A DNA stretch of 64,000 nt from positions 96,001 through 160,000 of the forward strand of contig NZ_CP016538.2 of the NCBI RefSeq assembly GCF_001687625.2, written 5' to 3'. The notes under the pieces are model-generated. The model ran no database searches and was not told where the DNA came from. It was given only the letters and a program-made list of their open reading frames with translations. Source of the DNA: Planococcus maritimus (GTDB lineage: Bacteria; Bacillota; Bacilli; Bacillales_A; Planococcaceae). Shown here in pieces: positions 10,620 to 19,100 of the stretch (position 1 is its first letter; every line of letters begins with the position of its first letter). The position numbers and the translations under genes are program-made.

Positions 10620-10853
10620 AAACGTTGACGGGAAGAAGTAAGGAAAGCATGCTCCAAAGAGAGGGTCATCACCGGCTGTAAGTGACCCGTGCCGCTGCGT
10701 TCCTGAAATGCCTCCCCGAGTGCTGAGTCGAATCAAGTAGACCAGACGTTTGCCTGCGTTAAAGGCTTCGAGAGAAAAGGGCGTGCCCTTTTAATCAGAG
10801 TGGAACCGCGCGGGAAAGCGTCTCTGTCAAGCAATTGACAGGGGCGCTTTTTA
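10620..10853 (+). promoter_or_regulatory. T-box riboswitch, cysteine-specific
   Basis: This leader senses uncharged tRNA-Cys and lets transcription continue into cysE-cysS when cysteine is scarce. Visible elements are an AGAGAG stem I element near 10658, a specifier region with TGC (Cys) at 10709-10711 followed six bases later by GAGTG, and the T-box itself at about 10797-10811 (AGAGTGGAACCGCG), which pairs with the tRNA acceptor end. The terminator hairpin at 10815-10853 ends in a T-run. The assignment fits the downstream genes. Confidence 0.93.
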
Positions 10854-10879
10854 TATTGGAACAGAAAGGAGCAAGCCGC

Positions 10880-11554
10880 ATGTGGAAGTTATTGAAAGAA
10901 GATATTGACGTTATTTTTGAACAGGACCCTGCTGCCCGGAGTTATTTTGAAGTGATGCTGACGTATGCCGGTCTGCACGCCATTTGGGCCCACCGGCTGG
11001 CGCATTTCTTCTTCAAGAAGAAACTGTTTTTCATCGCGCGGGCGATTTCCCAGGTCAGCCGCTTTTTCACCGGTATTGAAATCCACCCGGGCGCTGTTAT
11101 CGGCCGTCGGTTGTTTATCGACCATGGCATGGGTGTGGTTGTCGGGGAAACCTGTGAAATTGGCAACGATGTCACACTGTACCAAGGCGTCACACTTGGT
11201 GGAACTGGCAAAGAGCGCGGCAAACGCCACCCGACACTCGCAGATAACGTACTCGTCGCGACAGGTGCCAAAGTGCTTGGGTCGATTACGGTCGGTGAAA
11301 ACTCCAAAGTTGGAGCAGGCTCGGTCGTCTTAAAAGACGTACCTGCGAATTCCACGGTCGTCGGCATTCCAGGAAAAGTCGTCATCCAGGACGGTGTTAA
11401 AGTGAAGACTCGTGACTTGAATCATCAGAATATGCCGGATCCTGTAATGGACAAATGCGATGGCATGGAAATGAAAATTGCTGCTTTGCAGCGTGAAGTG
11501 GAACAATTGAAACAGCAAAATAATCAGCAGCAGGAAGAAGGGAAGATGTTATGA
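10880..11554 (+). CDS. cysE: Serine O-acetyltransferase
   Basis: CysE makes O-acetylserine from serine and acetyl-CoA, the first committed step of cysteine synthesis. The 224-aa protein has the N-terminal helical domain and the left-handed beta-helix hexapeptide repeats ([21 protein letters not shown]), with H in DHGMG as a catalytic candidate. ATG 10880 follows AAAGGAG. An in-frame GTG at 10835 lies in the T-box terminator and is rejected. Overlaps cysS by ATGA. Confidence 0.96.
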   Translation: MWKLLKEDIDVIFEQDPAARSYFEVMLTYAGLHAIWAHRLAHFFFKKKLFFIARAISQVSRFFTGIEIHPGAVIGRRLFIDHGMGVVVGETCEIGNDVTLYQGVTLGGTGKERGKRHPTLADNVLVATGAKVLGSITVGENSKVGAGSVVLKDVPANSTVVGIPGKVVIQDGVKVKTRDLNHQNMPDPVMDKCDGMEMKIAALQREVEQLKQQNNQQQEEGKML

Positions 11555-12948
11555 CTATCCAAATTTTTAATTCATTGACGCGCCAAAAAGAAGTATTTGT
11601 GCCGCTCGAAGAAGGCAAAGTGAAGATGTATGTGTGCGGGCCGACCGTCTACAACTATATCCATATCGGCAATGCACGCCCTGTCATCGTTTATGACACG
11701 GTGCGCCGCCACTTGGAATATCGTGGCTTCGATGTGAAATACGTATCAAACTTCACCGATGTCGATGATAAATTGATCAAAGCCGCGAATGAACTGGGCG
11801 AGGAAGTGCCAGAAATTGCAGAACGCTTCATCACTGCCTATTTTGACAACACGAAAGCGCTCGGCTGCGCAGAAGCGGATGTTCACCCACGCGTGACGGG
11901 TCATATGCCGCAAATCGTTGAATTTATCGAAGCGCTCATTGAAAAAGGCTATGCCTATGAATCACAAGGCGATGTTTATTACCATACCCGTAAATTTGAT
12001 GGTTATGGTAAATTGTCCCATCAATCGGTAGACGAACTGAAGATCGGAGCGCGCATCGAAGCAGGGGATAAAAAACAAGATGCGCTCGATTTCGTGTTAT
12101 GGAAAGCGGCCAAACCCGGTGAGATTTCTTGGGAAAGTCCGTGGGGCAAAGGCCGCCCTGGCTGGCATATCGAATGCTCGGTCATGGCGAGAGAACATCT
12201 CGGCGACACGATTGATATTCATGCTGGCGGACAAGACTTGACGTTCCCTCACCATGAAAACGAAATCGCCCAATCGGAAGCTTATACAGGCAAGCCATTT
12301 GCGCGTTATTGGATGCATAACGGGTATATTAATATTGAAAACGAAAAAATGTCCAAGTCGCTCAACAACTTTGTATTAGTCAATGACATTTTGAAAGAAC
12401 TCGATCCGCAAGTACTGCGGTTGTTCATGCTGTCGGTTCATTACCGTCATCCGATCAATTATTCGAGAAGTTTGGTGGAAGATGCCCAAGCAGGAATGGA
12501 ACGAATCCGCACAGCCTACAGCAATTTGAAGCACCGCTTGGAAAATTCGGCGGGACTTGGCGACCATAACGATATTTGGCTGGACAAAATCAGCACAATC
12601 AAACAGGAATTCATTGAAACGATGGATGACGACTTCAATACGGCAAATGCCATTTCTAAATTGTTCGACCTGGCGAAACTGGCGAATACGTACCTGCTCG
12701 AGAAGCAGACGGCTGAAGCAGTTTTGAAAACCTTTGTAGAAGTGTTTGATGAGTTGGCGGGAGTGCTCGGTTTGCCATTTCCACAGACGGAGCTCTTGGA
12801 TGCAGAAATCGAAGCATTGCTAGAAGAACGCATCGAAGCACGCAAAAACCGTGATTTTGCACGATCGGATGAAATTCGCGATCACTTGAAAGAACAAAAC
12901 ATCATTTTAGAAGATACAGCGCAAGGCACGCGTTGGAAGAGAGGCTAA
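11551..12948 (+). CDS. cysS: Cysteinyl-tRNA synthetase
   Basis: Charges tRNA-Cys, the same tRNA sensed by the T-box upstream. 465 aa. Zinc ligand C29, HIGH-type HIGN at 38-41, later zinc-site segments WHIECSVM and PHHENE, and KMSKS near 266-270 are all present. The DALR-type helical anticodon domain is complete. Start overlaps the cysE stop, and mrnC follows after 3 bases. Confidence 0.97.
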   Translation: MTIQIFNSLTRQKEVFVPLEEGKVKMYVCGPTVYNYIHIGNARPVIVYDTVRRHLEYRGFDVKYVSNFTDVDDKLIKAANELGEEVPEIAERFITAYFDNTKALGCAEADVHPRVTGHMPQIVEFIEALIEKGYAYESQGDVYYHTRKFDGYGKLSHQSVDELKIGARIEAGDKKQDALDFVLWKAAKPGEISWESPWGKGRPGWHIECSVMAREHLGDTIDIHAGGQDLTFPHHENEIAQSEAYTGKPFARYWMHNGYINIENEKMSKSLNNFVLVNDILKELDPQVLRLFMLSVHYRHPINYSRSLVEDAQAGMERIRTAYSNLKHRLENSAGLGDHNDIWLDKISTIKQEFIETMDDDFNTANAISKLFDLAKLANTYLLEKQTAEAVLKTFVEVFDELAGVLGLPFPQTELLDAEIEALLEERIEARKNRDFARSDEIRDHLKEQNIILEDTAQGTRWKRG

Positions 12949-12951
12949 GGC

Positions 12952-13368
12952 ATGGTGTTGAGAAAGCAAGATGTCGACCAATTGAATGCTTTGGCGCTCG
13001 CTTATATGGGCGATGCGGTGTATGAGACGGCCGTGCGCGCCCACCTGCTCCACGCGGGACGCGTCAAGCCGAATATTCTCCACCGGTCATCGACTGCATT
13101 CGTCTCTGCGAAGTCGCAAGCGCTCATTTTGAAGCGCTTTGTCGATGAAGGGATTTTGACTGAAACAGAGCTTGCCATCATGCGTCGAGGCCGTAATGCC
13201 AAATCCGGTTCGGTACCGAAAAACACCGACGTCCAGACCTATAATTTCAGTACCGCTTTTGAAGCGGTGCTCGGCTGGTTGTATTTAAAAGAAGAACAGG
13301 CACGGCTGGATGAACTGATCAATTATGCAATCACCATTGCCGAAGAGCCGAGAGGAGTGATCAAATGA
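12952..13368 (+). CDS. mrnC: Mini-ribonuclease III
   Basis: Mini-RNase III lacks the double-stranded RNA-binding domain of RNase III and matures 23S rRNA ends in Firmicutes. The 138-aa protein is one RNase III catalytic domain. The signature YMGDAVYE carries the catalytic Asp at 21, and a second acidic cluster, FEAVLGWLYL, lies near the end. ATG 12952 is used although only a weak AAGG precedes it; coupling to cysS is likely. Overlaps rlmB by ATGA. Confidence 0.94.
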   Translation: MVLRKQDVDQLNALALAYMGDAVYETAVRAHLLHAGRVKPNILHRSSTAFVSAKSQALILKRFVDEGILTETELAIMRRGRNAKSGSVPKNTDVQTYNFSTAFEAVLGWLYLKEEQARLDELINYAITIAEEPRGVIK

Positions 13369-14114
13369 CAGAGGAAACACCTGAAATCATTGGAGGCAAA
13401 AATCCGGTGCTAGAAGCATTGCGCGCGAAGCGTGACATCAATAAAATCTGGATCGCAGAAGGCGTCCAGAAAAAAGGCATTGCTGAGCTTCTGCAATTGG
13501 CTAAAGAGCAGAAAGTACTGGTTCAGTTTGTTCCGAAAAAGAAAATTGATGGACTGACCGATACGAATCACCAAGGAATCGCGGCAGCTGTCGCGGCTTA
13601 TCGCTATGCAGAACTGGAAGAGTTGTTCGCTAAAGCCGAGGACAAGCAAGAAGATCCGTTTTTCCTGATCCTCGATGAATTGGAAGACCCCCATAATCTT
13701 GGTTCGATCATGCGGACAGCGGATGCGGTTGGGGTTCATGGCTTGATCATTCCACAACGCCGTGCAGTCGGTTTGACCGGCGTCGTCGCAAAATCGTCCA
13801 CAGGAGCGATTGAACACGTGCCGGTTGTGCGCGTCAATAATCTATCGCAGACGGTCGACGAATTGAAAAAGCGCGGCGTATGGATCGCGGGAACGGATGC
13901 TAAAGAATCAGCAGACTACCGGCGCATGGATGCGACCTTGCCGCTTGCTGTCATTATCGGCAGCGAGGGCAAAGGCATGAGCCGCATCCTGCGCGACAAA
14001 TGCGACTTCCTTTATCAATTGCCGATGGTTGGCCATGTGACCTCTTTGAATGCTTCGGTGGCGGCGAGCCTGTTGATGTATGAAGTCTACCGCAATCGCC
14101 ATCCACTCGGGTGA
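13365..14114 (+). CDS. rlmB: TrmH/RlmB-type 23S rRNA 2'-O-ribose methyltransferase
   Basis: A SPOUT-fold methyltransferase expected to methylate a guanosine ribose in 23S rRNA (the G2251 type). 249 aa: N-terminal L30e-like substrate domain, then knot motifs NLGSIMRTADA, GSEGKGMS and LNASVAASLLMYE. Starts in the mrnC stop codon, giving a tight RNA-modification pair. Exact target nucleotide is inferred from the family. Confidence 0.93.
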   Translation: MTEETPEIIGGKNPVLEALRAKRDINKIWIAEGVQKKGIAELLQLAKEQKVLVQFVPKKKIDGLTDTNHQGIAAAVAAYRYAELEELFAKAEDKQEDPFFLILDELEDPHNLGSIMRTADAVGVHGLIIPQRRAVGLTGVVAKSSTGAIEHVPVVRVNNLSQTVDELKKRGVWIAGTDAKESADYRRMDATLPLAVIIGSEGKGMSRILRDKCDFLYQLPMVGHVTSLNASVAASLLMYEVYRNRHPLG

Positions 14115-14118
14115 TGCG

Positions 14119-14628
14119 ATGAATATTCTGTTGGTGGATGGCTATAATATCATTGGCGATTGGGCGGAGCTGCAGGCGCTGAAGAATGAACGATTGGCCG
14201 ATGCGCGCGACCGCCTCATTGAACGGATGGCTGAGTACCAAGGCTTTAAAGGTTGGCGCGTCATTGTCGTGTTTGATGCCCACTTGGTACCGGGAATCGA
14301 AGCGAAAAATCTTCGGAGCGAAGTAGAAGTTATCTTCACACGATCGAGTGAAACGGCGGATGAGCGGATTGAGAAACTGGCAATCAGCCTGAATAGCCGG
14401 CGTGACCAAATTTATGTCGCCACTTCTGATTCGACCGAGCAATGGGTCATTTTTGCAAAAGGTGCCTTGCGCATCTCTGCCCGCGAACTGGAAATCGAAA
14501 TGGAAGAAATCGATAAACGCATTGCCAAAAAAGTTCGGGAAATTCAAGAGCAGCGCGGCATCTCAAAGATTCCACTTGAAGGTGAAGTGGCAGAAATTTT
14601 TGAAAAATGGCGCCGTGGCCTCAAATGA
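14119..14628 (+). CDS. rae1: NYN-domain endoribonuclease Rae1 (YacP)
   Basis: The B. subtilis YacP/Rae1 protein enters the ribosomal A site and cuts mRNA during translation. The 169-aa protein is a PIN-like NYN domain: LVDGYNIIG at the N-terminus, VVFDAH in the middle and TSDSTEQ later give the acidic active-site set. I start at ATG 14119 because the family begins M-(D/N)-ILLVDGYN. Longer starts run into rlmB. Last gene before sigH, which has its own promoter. Confidence 0.92.
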   Translation: MNILLVDGYNIIGDWAELQALKNERLADARDRLIERMAEYQGFKGWRVIVVFDAHLVPGIEAKNLRSEVEVIFTRSSETADERIEKLAISLNSRRDQIYVATSDSTEQWVIFAKGALRISARELEIEMEEIDKRIAKKVREIQEQRGISKIPLEGEVAEIFEKWRRGLK

Positions 14629-14632
14629 GTTG

Positions 14633-14662
14633 TTGACGCTCAATTTTTTCTTCCTGTATACT
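14633..14662 (+). promoter_or_regulatory. Promoter of sigH
   Basis: TTGACG (14633-14638), an 18-bp gap and TATACT (14657-14662), just after the rae1 stop. SigA type. B. subtilis sigH likewise has its own vegetative promoter. Confidence 0.8.
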
Positions 14663-14699
14663 GGAAATATCGAGGCTCACCCAATCGGAGGGATCACCC

Positions 14700-15350
14700 G
14701 TGGAAAAATTTGAGCAAGTTCGCAACCGTAACTTTACTGAATTGGCAGATGAAGAACTTGTCGGTCTGGTCCATAACGGCAACACGGAAGCCTTGGATTT
14801 TCTGATTACCAAGTTCCGTCCGTTTGTGCGGATGAAAGCGCGTTCGTATTTTTTGATCGGCGCAGATAAAGAAGACATTATCCAAGAAGGAATGATTGGC
14901 TTGTATAAAGCCATCCGTGATTTCAAGAGCGATAAATTGTCTTCCTTCCGTGCATTTGCCGAACTGTGCATCATCCGCCAGATTATCACGGCGATCAAAA
15001 CAGCGACCCGCCAGAAACATATTCCGTTGAATTCCTATGTCTCTCTCGACAAGCCGATTTACGACGAAGAGTCAGACCGGACCTTGATGGATGTCCTTGC
15101 CGGAAGCGGTGCGGACGATCCGGAAGAGCTGATGATCCATAACGAGGAATTCCGCTATATGGAAGGCAAAATGGATGAAGTGCTGAGCGAGTTGGAACGC
15201 GAAGTGTTAACGCTTTATCTCGATGGACAGTCTTACCAGGAAATCTCTGAAAAGCTTGAACGGCATGTGAAATCGATTGATAATGCCTTGCAGCGGGTCA
15301 AGCGAAAATTAGAACGGCATCTACAGGCCAGTGAAAGCCGGACCTCGTAG
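14700..15350 (+). CDS. sigH: RNA polymerase sigma factor SigH
   Basis: SigH directs stationary-phase, competence and sporulation-entry genes in Bacilli. 216 aa: region 2 with FRPFVRMKARSYF and the -10-recognition segment DIIQEGMIGLYKAI, then region 4 with a helix-turn-helix near the C-terminus (YQEISEKLERHVKSIDNALQ). It starts at GTG 14700 behind CGGAGGGA (14686-14693). Its own promoter separates it from the cys operon. Presence of sigH does not prove sporulation here. Confidence 0.95.
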   Translation: MEKFEQVRNRNFTELADEELVGLVHNGNTEALDFLITKFRPFVRMKARSYFLIGADKEDIIQEGMIGLYKAIRDFKSDKLSSFRAFAELCIIRQIITAIKTATRQKHIPLNSYVSLDKPIYDEESDRTLMDVLAGSGADDPEELMIHNEEFRYMEGKMDEVLSELEREVLTLYLDGQSYQEISEKLERHVKSIDNALQRVKRKLERHLQASESRTS

Positions 15351-15355
15351 TACTA

Positions 15356-15382
15356 TTGACAGCAAGTTTTTATGATGATACT
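15356..15382 (+). promoter_or_regulatory. Candidate promoter of rpmG-secE-nusG
   Basis: A perfect TTGACA (15356-15361) is followed by GATACT (15377-15382) with a short 15-bp gap. Plausible, but the spacing is suboptimal. Confidence 0.55.
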
Positions 15383-15418
15383 CTTGAAAAAGCTGTAAAA
15401 TAGAGCAAGGTGATAAAA

Positions 15419-15565
15419 ATGGCTAAAAAAATCGTGTTGAGCTGCTCGAAATGTGCTTCCCGAAATTATTCGGTACCTGCGAAAGCGGATTCAAGCACAC
15501 GTTTGGAACTCAAAAAATTCTGTGCTCATTGCAACGAGCACACCGTGCATAAACAAACGAAATAA
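15419..15565 (+). CDS. rpmG: Ribosomal protein L33 (zinc type)
   Basis: Large-subunit protein L33, 48 aa. Cysteine pairs at C9/C12 and C36/C39 make it the zinc-binding (C+) form; Firmicutes often carry a second, Cys-free copy used in zinc limitation. ATG 15419 follows AAGGTGA. It stands before secE-nusG, the same context as the rpmG copy of B. subtilis. Confidence 0.94.
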   Translation: MAKKIVLSCSKCASRNYSVPAKADSSTRLELKKFCAHCNEHTVHKQTK

Positions 15566-15624
15566 TCTTGCTGTGAATGCCGGACGATATAGAGTGATTT
15601 TGAAATTCGGAGGTTTTTACGATA

Positions 15625-15810
15625 ATGGGTAACATTGGCGATTTCTTTAAAAATGTCATTTCGGAAATGAGAAAAGTCAGCTGGCCAAAACGCAAGGAAT
15701 TGACGCGCTACACAATCGTCGTCTTGTCCACGGTCATCTTTATGGCTCTTTTCTTCGCATTGATCGATACCGGCATATCGGAATTATTCCGTTGGTTCCT
15801 GGCCCTGTAA
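15625..15810 (+). CDS. secE: SecE, preprotein translocase subunit
   Basis: Small essential partner of SecY in the SecYEG channel. 61 aa in the short Gram-positive form: an amphipathic N-terminal helix with the conserved KVSWPKRKEL segment, then one membrane helix from about residue 29 to 55. ATG 15625 is preceded by GGAGGT (15610-15615). Followed by a hairpin with a T-run and then nusG. Confidence 0.96.
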   Translation: MGNIGDFFKNVISEMRKVSWPKRKELTRYTIVVLSTVIFMALFFALIDTGISELFRWFLAL

Positions 15811-15835
15811 CACAGTCATAAGAATAACGAAAAAT

Positions 15836-15866
15836 AGCCCGTCATTCCATGGAACGGGTTTTTTCA
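15836..15866 (+). terminator. Terminator or attenuator between secE and nusG
   Basis: CCCGT (15838-15842) pairs with ACGGG (15854-15858), with extra pairs inside, followed by six Ts. It may only reduce transcription into nusG. Confidence 0.6.
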
Positions 15867-15906
15867 TTTGTAAAAAAGGAGGGATGGACGCTTAGTCCGC
15901 TCGAAT

Positions 15907-16440
15907 ATGGAGAAAAATTGGTATGTAGTCCATACGTATTCCGGTTACGAAAATAAGGTAAAAGCAAACCTGGAAAAGCGCGTAGAAACAATGGGAATGG
16001 AAGATTTGATTTTCCGCGTCATCATCCCTGAAGAACAGGAAACAGATTTTAAAGATGGTAAAAAACGCACGGTGATGCGCAAAACTTTCCCGGGCTATGT
16101 GCTCGTAGAGTTAGTCATGACCGATGAATCTTGGTATGTTGTCCGCAACACGCCAGGAGTCACTGGCTTTATCGGCTCATCAGGCGGTGGGGCGAAACCG
16201 ACGCCACTACTAGAAGAGGAAGTCGATTTCATCCTCAAGCAAATGGGTATGACCGAGCGCAAAGTAGATATCGACTTTGCAGTGGCGGATACTGTCGAAG
16301 TCATGGAAGGGCCATTCGCCAACTTCCAAGGGAAGGTCGAAGAAATCGACGATACAAAAGGTAAAGTCAAAGTGTCGATCGACATCTTCGGACGCGAAAC
16401 GAAAATGGAGCTCGATTTCGAGCAGGTCCAAAAAGTATAA
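15907..16440 (+). CDS. nusG: Transcription elongation/termination factor NusG
   Basis: NusG binds RNA polymerase and modulates pausing and termination. 177 aa: NGN domain with WYVVHTYSGYENKV at 5-18 and FPGYVLVELVM, then a KOW domain (about 128-145) in the C-terminus. ATG 15907 fits the family N-terminus, but the only good AGGAGGG (15877-15883) is 23 bases upstream. A small GGAC/GTCC hairpin (15886-15898) lies between and could bring them together. Confidence 0.96.
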   Translation: MEKNWYVVHTYSGYENKVKANLEKRVETMGMEDLIFRVIIPEEQETDFKDGKKRTVMRKTFPGYVLVELVMTDESWYVVRNTPGVTGFIGSSGGGAKPTPLLEEEVDFILKQMGMTERKVDIDFAVADTVEVMEGPFANFQGKVEEIDDTKGKVKVSIDIFGRETKMELDFEQVQKV

Positions 16441-16449
16441 CAAGCCCCC

Positions 16450-16478
16450 TTGCTATTTTTTTGCAATGGTGGTATCAT
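16450..16478 (+). promoter_or_regulatory. Promoter of rplK-rplA
   Basis: TTGCTA (16450-16455), 17 bp, then TATCAT (16473-16478) preceded by TGG, forming an extended -10. It lies ten bases after the nusG stop. Confidence 0.75.
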
Positions 16479-16562
16479 TTCATAGGTCAGACTGCCAAAG
16501 GGCAGCATCTGTACTAACCAATTAATTCTATCAACGAAAATCAAGTTGACGGACAGATATGA

Positions 16563-16587
16563 GTGGGAGGGGCAACCCTATTACCAC
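16563..16587 (+). promoter_or_regulatory. Probable L1-binding leader hairpin before rplK
   Basis: GTGG (16563-16566) pairs with CCAC (16584-16587) and GGG (16570-16572) with CCC (16576-16578), leaving an asymmetric internal loop. L1 represses the rplK-rplA mRNA in many bacteria through a mimic of its 23S site, and this position and shape fit. Not proven here. Confidence 0.5.
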
Positions 16588-16613
16588 ATCACGGACTTAA
16601 GGAGGTGTGTTTC

Positions 16614-17039
16614 GTGGCTAAAAAAGTAGTTAAAGTCGTAAAATTGCAGATTCCTGCAGCAAAAGCTAACCCAGCGCCGCCAGTAGGACCAGCACTAGGT
16701 CAAGCAGGCGTCAACATCATGGGCTTCTGTAAAGAATTTAACGCGCGTACTGCTGAACAAGCAGGACTTATTATTCCGGTTGAGATTTCGGTATTTGAAG
16801 ACCGTTCATTTACTTTCATTACGAAAACTCCGCCAGCTGCAGTTCTATTGAAGAAAGCAGCAGGTATTGAATCAGGTTCAGGTGAACCGAACCGCAATAA
16901 AGTAGCGACTGTGAAACGCGACCAAGTTCGCGAAATCGCAGAAACTAAAATGCCAGATCTAAATGCCGCTTCAGTTGAAGCTGCAATGTTGATGGTTGAA
17001 GGTACTGCTCGCAGCATGGGCATTACAATCGAAGACTAA
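16614..17039 (+). CDS. rplK: Ribosomal protein L11
   Basis: L11 forms the base of the GTPase-associated stalk and is needed for RelA activation. The 141-aa protein begins [15 protein letters not shown] and carries the conserved proline-rich [17 protein letters not shown] stretch. GTG 16614 follows AAGGAGGTG (16599-16607); an in-frame ATG at 16563 lies in the leader hairpin and is rejected. Co-transcribed with rplA across a 106-base gap that contains a strong hairpin. Confidence 0.97.
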   Translation: MAKKVVKVVKLQIPAAKANPAPPVGPALGQAGVNIMGFCKEFNARTAEQAGLIIPVEISVFEDRSFTFITKTPPAAVLLKKAAGIESGSGEPNRNKVATVKRDQVREIAETKMPDLNAASVEAAMLMVEGTARSMGITIED

Positions 17040-17061
17040 TTTCAAGAAGTTGTTTTTGGAT

Positions 17062-17094
17062 GGGTTGCGCAGTTCAACGCGAACAGCGCAGCCC
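17062..17094 (+). other. Intergenic RNA hairpin between rplK and rplA
   Basis: Nine pairs (17062-17070 with 17086-17094, one G-U) stack, past an A-A mismatch, on GTTC/GAAC (17072-17075 with 17081-17084). There is no T-run, so it is not a terminator. It may be an RNA-processing or protein-binding site. Confidence 0.7.
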
Positions 17095-17145
17095 TTAATC
17101 GTGGGAGGTTCAATCCGTTAGACCACAACAAGGAGGACGTTTAAA

Positions 17146-17844
17146 ATGGCTAAAACAGGCAAAAAGCTGCAAGAAGCAGCAAAACTGATCGACCGTTCTA
17201 AGCTCTACGAAGCAAAAGAAGCGATTGAACTTGCTAAAAAAGCAAGCACAGTCAACTTTGATGCTACTGTAGAAGTCGCTTTCCGCCTAGGAATCGACAC
17301 GCGTAAAAATGACCAGCAAATCCGTGGGGCAGTCGTGCTTCCAAACGGTACTGGTAAAACTCAGAGCGTTTTGGTTTTCGCTAAAGGCGACAAACTAAAA
17401 GAAGCTCAAGAAGCAGGCGCTGACTATGTTGGCGATGCTGAGTACATCCAAAAAATCCAACAAGGCTGGTTCGAATTCGACGTTATCGTCGCTACTCCGG
17501 ACATGATGGGCGAAGTTGGTAAACTTGGACGCGTCCTTGGACCAAAAGGCTTGATGCCAAACCCGAAAACAGGCACAGTTACATTTGATGTAGCGAAAGC
17601 TGTTCAGGAAATCAAAGCTGGTAAAGTGGAATACCGTGCAGAAAAATCTGGTATCATTCACGCGCCAATCGGCAAAGTGTCTTTCGAAGACGACAAACTT
17701 GCTGAAAACTTGCAAGCAATCTATGACGTGATCTTGAAAGCTAAGCCATCTGCTGCTAAAGGCACGTACATGAAATCCCTAAACGTAACGACTACAATGG
17801 GACCTGCTGTTAAAGTAGACCCTGCAAAAGTAGTAGTTAAATAA
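17146..17844 (+). CDS. rplA: Ribosomal protein L1
   Basis: L1 forms the mobile L1 stalk at the ribosomal E site and commonly represses its own operon. 232 aa, full length. Visible: [15 protein letters not shown] N-terminal helix, [15 protein letters not shown] in domain II, and the C-terminal return of domain I ([14 protein letters not shown]). ATG 17146 follows AAGGAGG. The rplJ promoter begins only five bases after the stop. Confidence 0.97.
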   Translation: MAKTGKKLQEAAKLIDRSKLYEAKEAIELAKKASTVNFDATVEVAFRLGIDTRKNDQQIRGAVVLPNGTGKTQSVLVFAKGDKLKEAQEAGADYVGDAEYIQKIQQGWFEFDVIVATPDMMGEVGKLGRVLGPKGLMPNPKTGTVTFDVAKAVQEIKAGKVEYRAEKSGIIHAPIGKVSFEDDKLAENLQAIYDVILKAKPSAAKGTYMKSLNVTTTMGPAVKVDPAKVVVK

Positions 17845-17848
17845 AATA

Positions 17849-17877
17849 TTGACATTCTTTCACAACTTCGCTATACT
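17849..17877 (+). promoter_or_regulatory. Promoter of rplJ-rplL
   Basis: TTGACA (17849-17854), 17 bp and TATACT (17872-17877). The -10 box is the loop of a perfect 13-bp inverted repeat (17859-17871 with 17879-17891). Confidence 0.88.
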
Positions 17878-17883
17878 GGCGAA

Positions 17884-18029
17884 GTTGTGAAATAACCATT
17901 TGTACCGCAGACAGTAGGGGCGGCTTGCCGCTTAATGAATCCCTGCCGAGGACATGATGAATTCAGATTCCATCTTAATTGATGCTGATTTTATGCCTCT
18001 GCGTCTGTACTGGACCAGAGGCTTTTCTT
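17884..18029 (+). promoter_or_regulatory. L10-type ribosomal protein leader with attenuator
   Basis: This 146-nt leader precedes rplJ-rplL as in other Firmicutes, where L10(L12)4 binds the mRNA and controls transcription. It ends in an intrinsic terminator: GCCTCTG (17995-18001) with CAGAGGC (18016-18022), then TTTTCTT. Assignment rests on position and terminator; I have not aligned it to the known motif. Confidence 0.75.
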
Positions 18030-18072
18030 ATGGACGGACGGTATGAATGACAAATCTATAGGAGGTGCCCAT

Positions 18073-18573
18073 ATGAGCAAAGCAATTGAAACGAAAAAAG
18101 TTGTTGTGCAAACAATCGCTGACAAGTTCGACGCTGCTGCATCAGTTGTCGTTGTTGACTACCGCGGTTTGAACGTTGCCCAACTTACAGAACTTCGTAA
18201 ACAGCTTCGTGAGGAAGGCATCGAGTTTAAAGTTTACAAAAACTCTATGACTCGCCGCGCGACAGAAGTTCACGGCCTAGAAGCGATCAACGAACACTTC
18301 ACAGGACCGAACGCTATCGCATTCTCAAACGAAGATGTTGTTGCTCCGGCGCGAATCATCAACGAATTCGCAAAAGGCAACGAAGCACTAGAAATCAAAG
18401 CCGGTATCATTGAAGGCAATGTTGCATCTGCAGATGAAATGAAAGCTCTTGCTGAACTTCCATCACGCGATGGCCTATTGTCTATGCTACTCAGCGTACT
18501 ACAAGCTCCAGTCCGCAACTTCGCTGCTACTACTAAAGCTGTTGCAGACCAAAAAGAAGAACAGGGCGCATAA
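18073..18573 (+). CDS. rplJ: Ribosomal protein L10
   Basis: L10 anchors the L7/L12 dimers to the large subunit and acts in autoregulation. 166 aa, with an RNA-binding N-terminal domain ([28 protein letters not shown]) and a C-terminal helix for L12 binding. ATG 18073 follows GGAGGTGCCC; an in-frame ATG at 18043 lies upstream of that site and is rejected. rplL follows after 54 bases. Confidence 0.97.
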   Translation: MSKAIETKKVVVQTIADKFDAAASVVVVDYRGLNVAQLTELRKQLREEGIEFKVYKNSMTRRATEVHGLEAINEHFTGPNAIAFSNEDVVAPARIINEFAKGNEALEIKAGIIEGNVASADEMKALAELPSRDGLLSMLLSVLQAPVRNFAATTKAVADQKEEQGA

Positions 18574-18627
18574 TCTTTTAGCATCCTGAGCACTACAAAA
18601 AATTACCTATCATAGGAGGAAATTATA

Positions 18628-18987
18628 ATGACACAAGAACAAATTCTAGACGCAATCAAAGAAATGACAATTCTTCAACTAAACGACCTAGTTAAAGCAA
18701 TCGAAGACGAGTTCGGCGTAACTGCTGCTGCTCCAGTTGCTGCAGCTGCTGCTGGTGGCGCTGCTGAAGAAGAGCAAACTGAGTTCGACGTAATCCTTAA
18801 CTCTGCTGGCGACCAAAAAATCAAAGTCATCAAAGTTGTTCGCGAAGTTACAGGCCTTGGCTTGAAAGAAGCGAAAGGTCTTGTTGACGAAGCTCCTAAA
18901 GCTCTTAAAGAAGGCGCTACTAAAGAAGAAGCTGAAGAAATCAAAGGCAAACTTGAAGAAGTTGGCGCTTCTGTAGAAGTTAAATAA
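18628..18987 (+). CDS. rplL: Ribosomal protein L7/L12
   Basis: The multi-copy acidic stalk protein that recruits translation GTPases. 119 aa: N-terminal dimerisation helix, an Ala-rich hinge (about 33-48), and a C-terminal domain with [24 protein letters not shown] sequence. ATG 18628 follows ATAGGAGG. A terminator closes the operon. Confidence 0.98.
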   Translation: MTQEQILDAIKEMTILQLNDLVKAIEDEFGVTAAAPVAAAAAGGAAEEEQTEFDVILNSAGDQKIKVIKVVREVTGLGLKEAKGLVDEAPKALKEGATKEEAEEIKGKLEEVGASVEVK

Positions 18988-19010
18988 TCCAATTACTTTA
19001 TAAGAAAGAA

Positions 19011-19045
19011 AGCTCGTCAGTATTTACCGACGGGCTTTTTCTTCT
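19011..19045 (+). terminator. Terminator after rplL
   Basis: AGCTCGTC (19011-19018) pairs with GACGGGCT (19029-19036, one G-U), then a T-rich tract. Confidence 0.88.
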
Positions 19046-19100
19046 TTTTAAATCCAATCCAAGGGAAACTTGAGATTGTATGATGGAAGGAGGGCTCCGT

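Noticed and set aside
10835..10879. N-terminal extension of cysE from GTG 10835
   Set aside because: It begins inside the T-box terminator; the family start and AAAGGAG support ATG 10880.
16563..16613. N-terminal extension of rplK from ATG 16563
   Set aside because: This lies in the leader hairpin; GTG 16614 has the strong AAGGAGGTG and gives the normal 141-aa L11.
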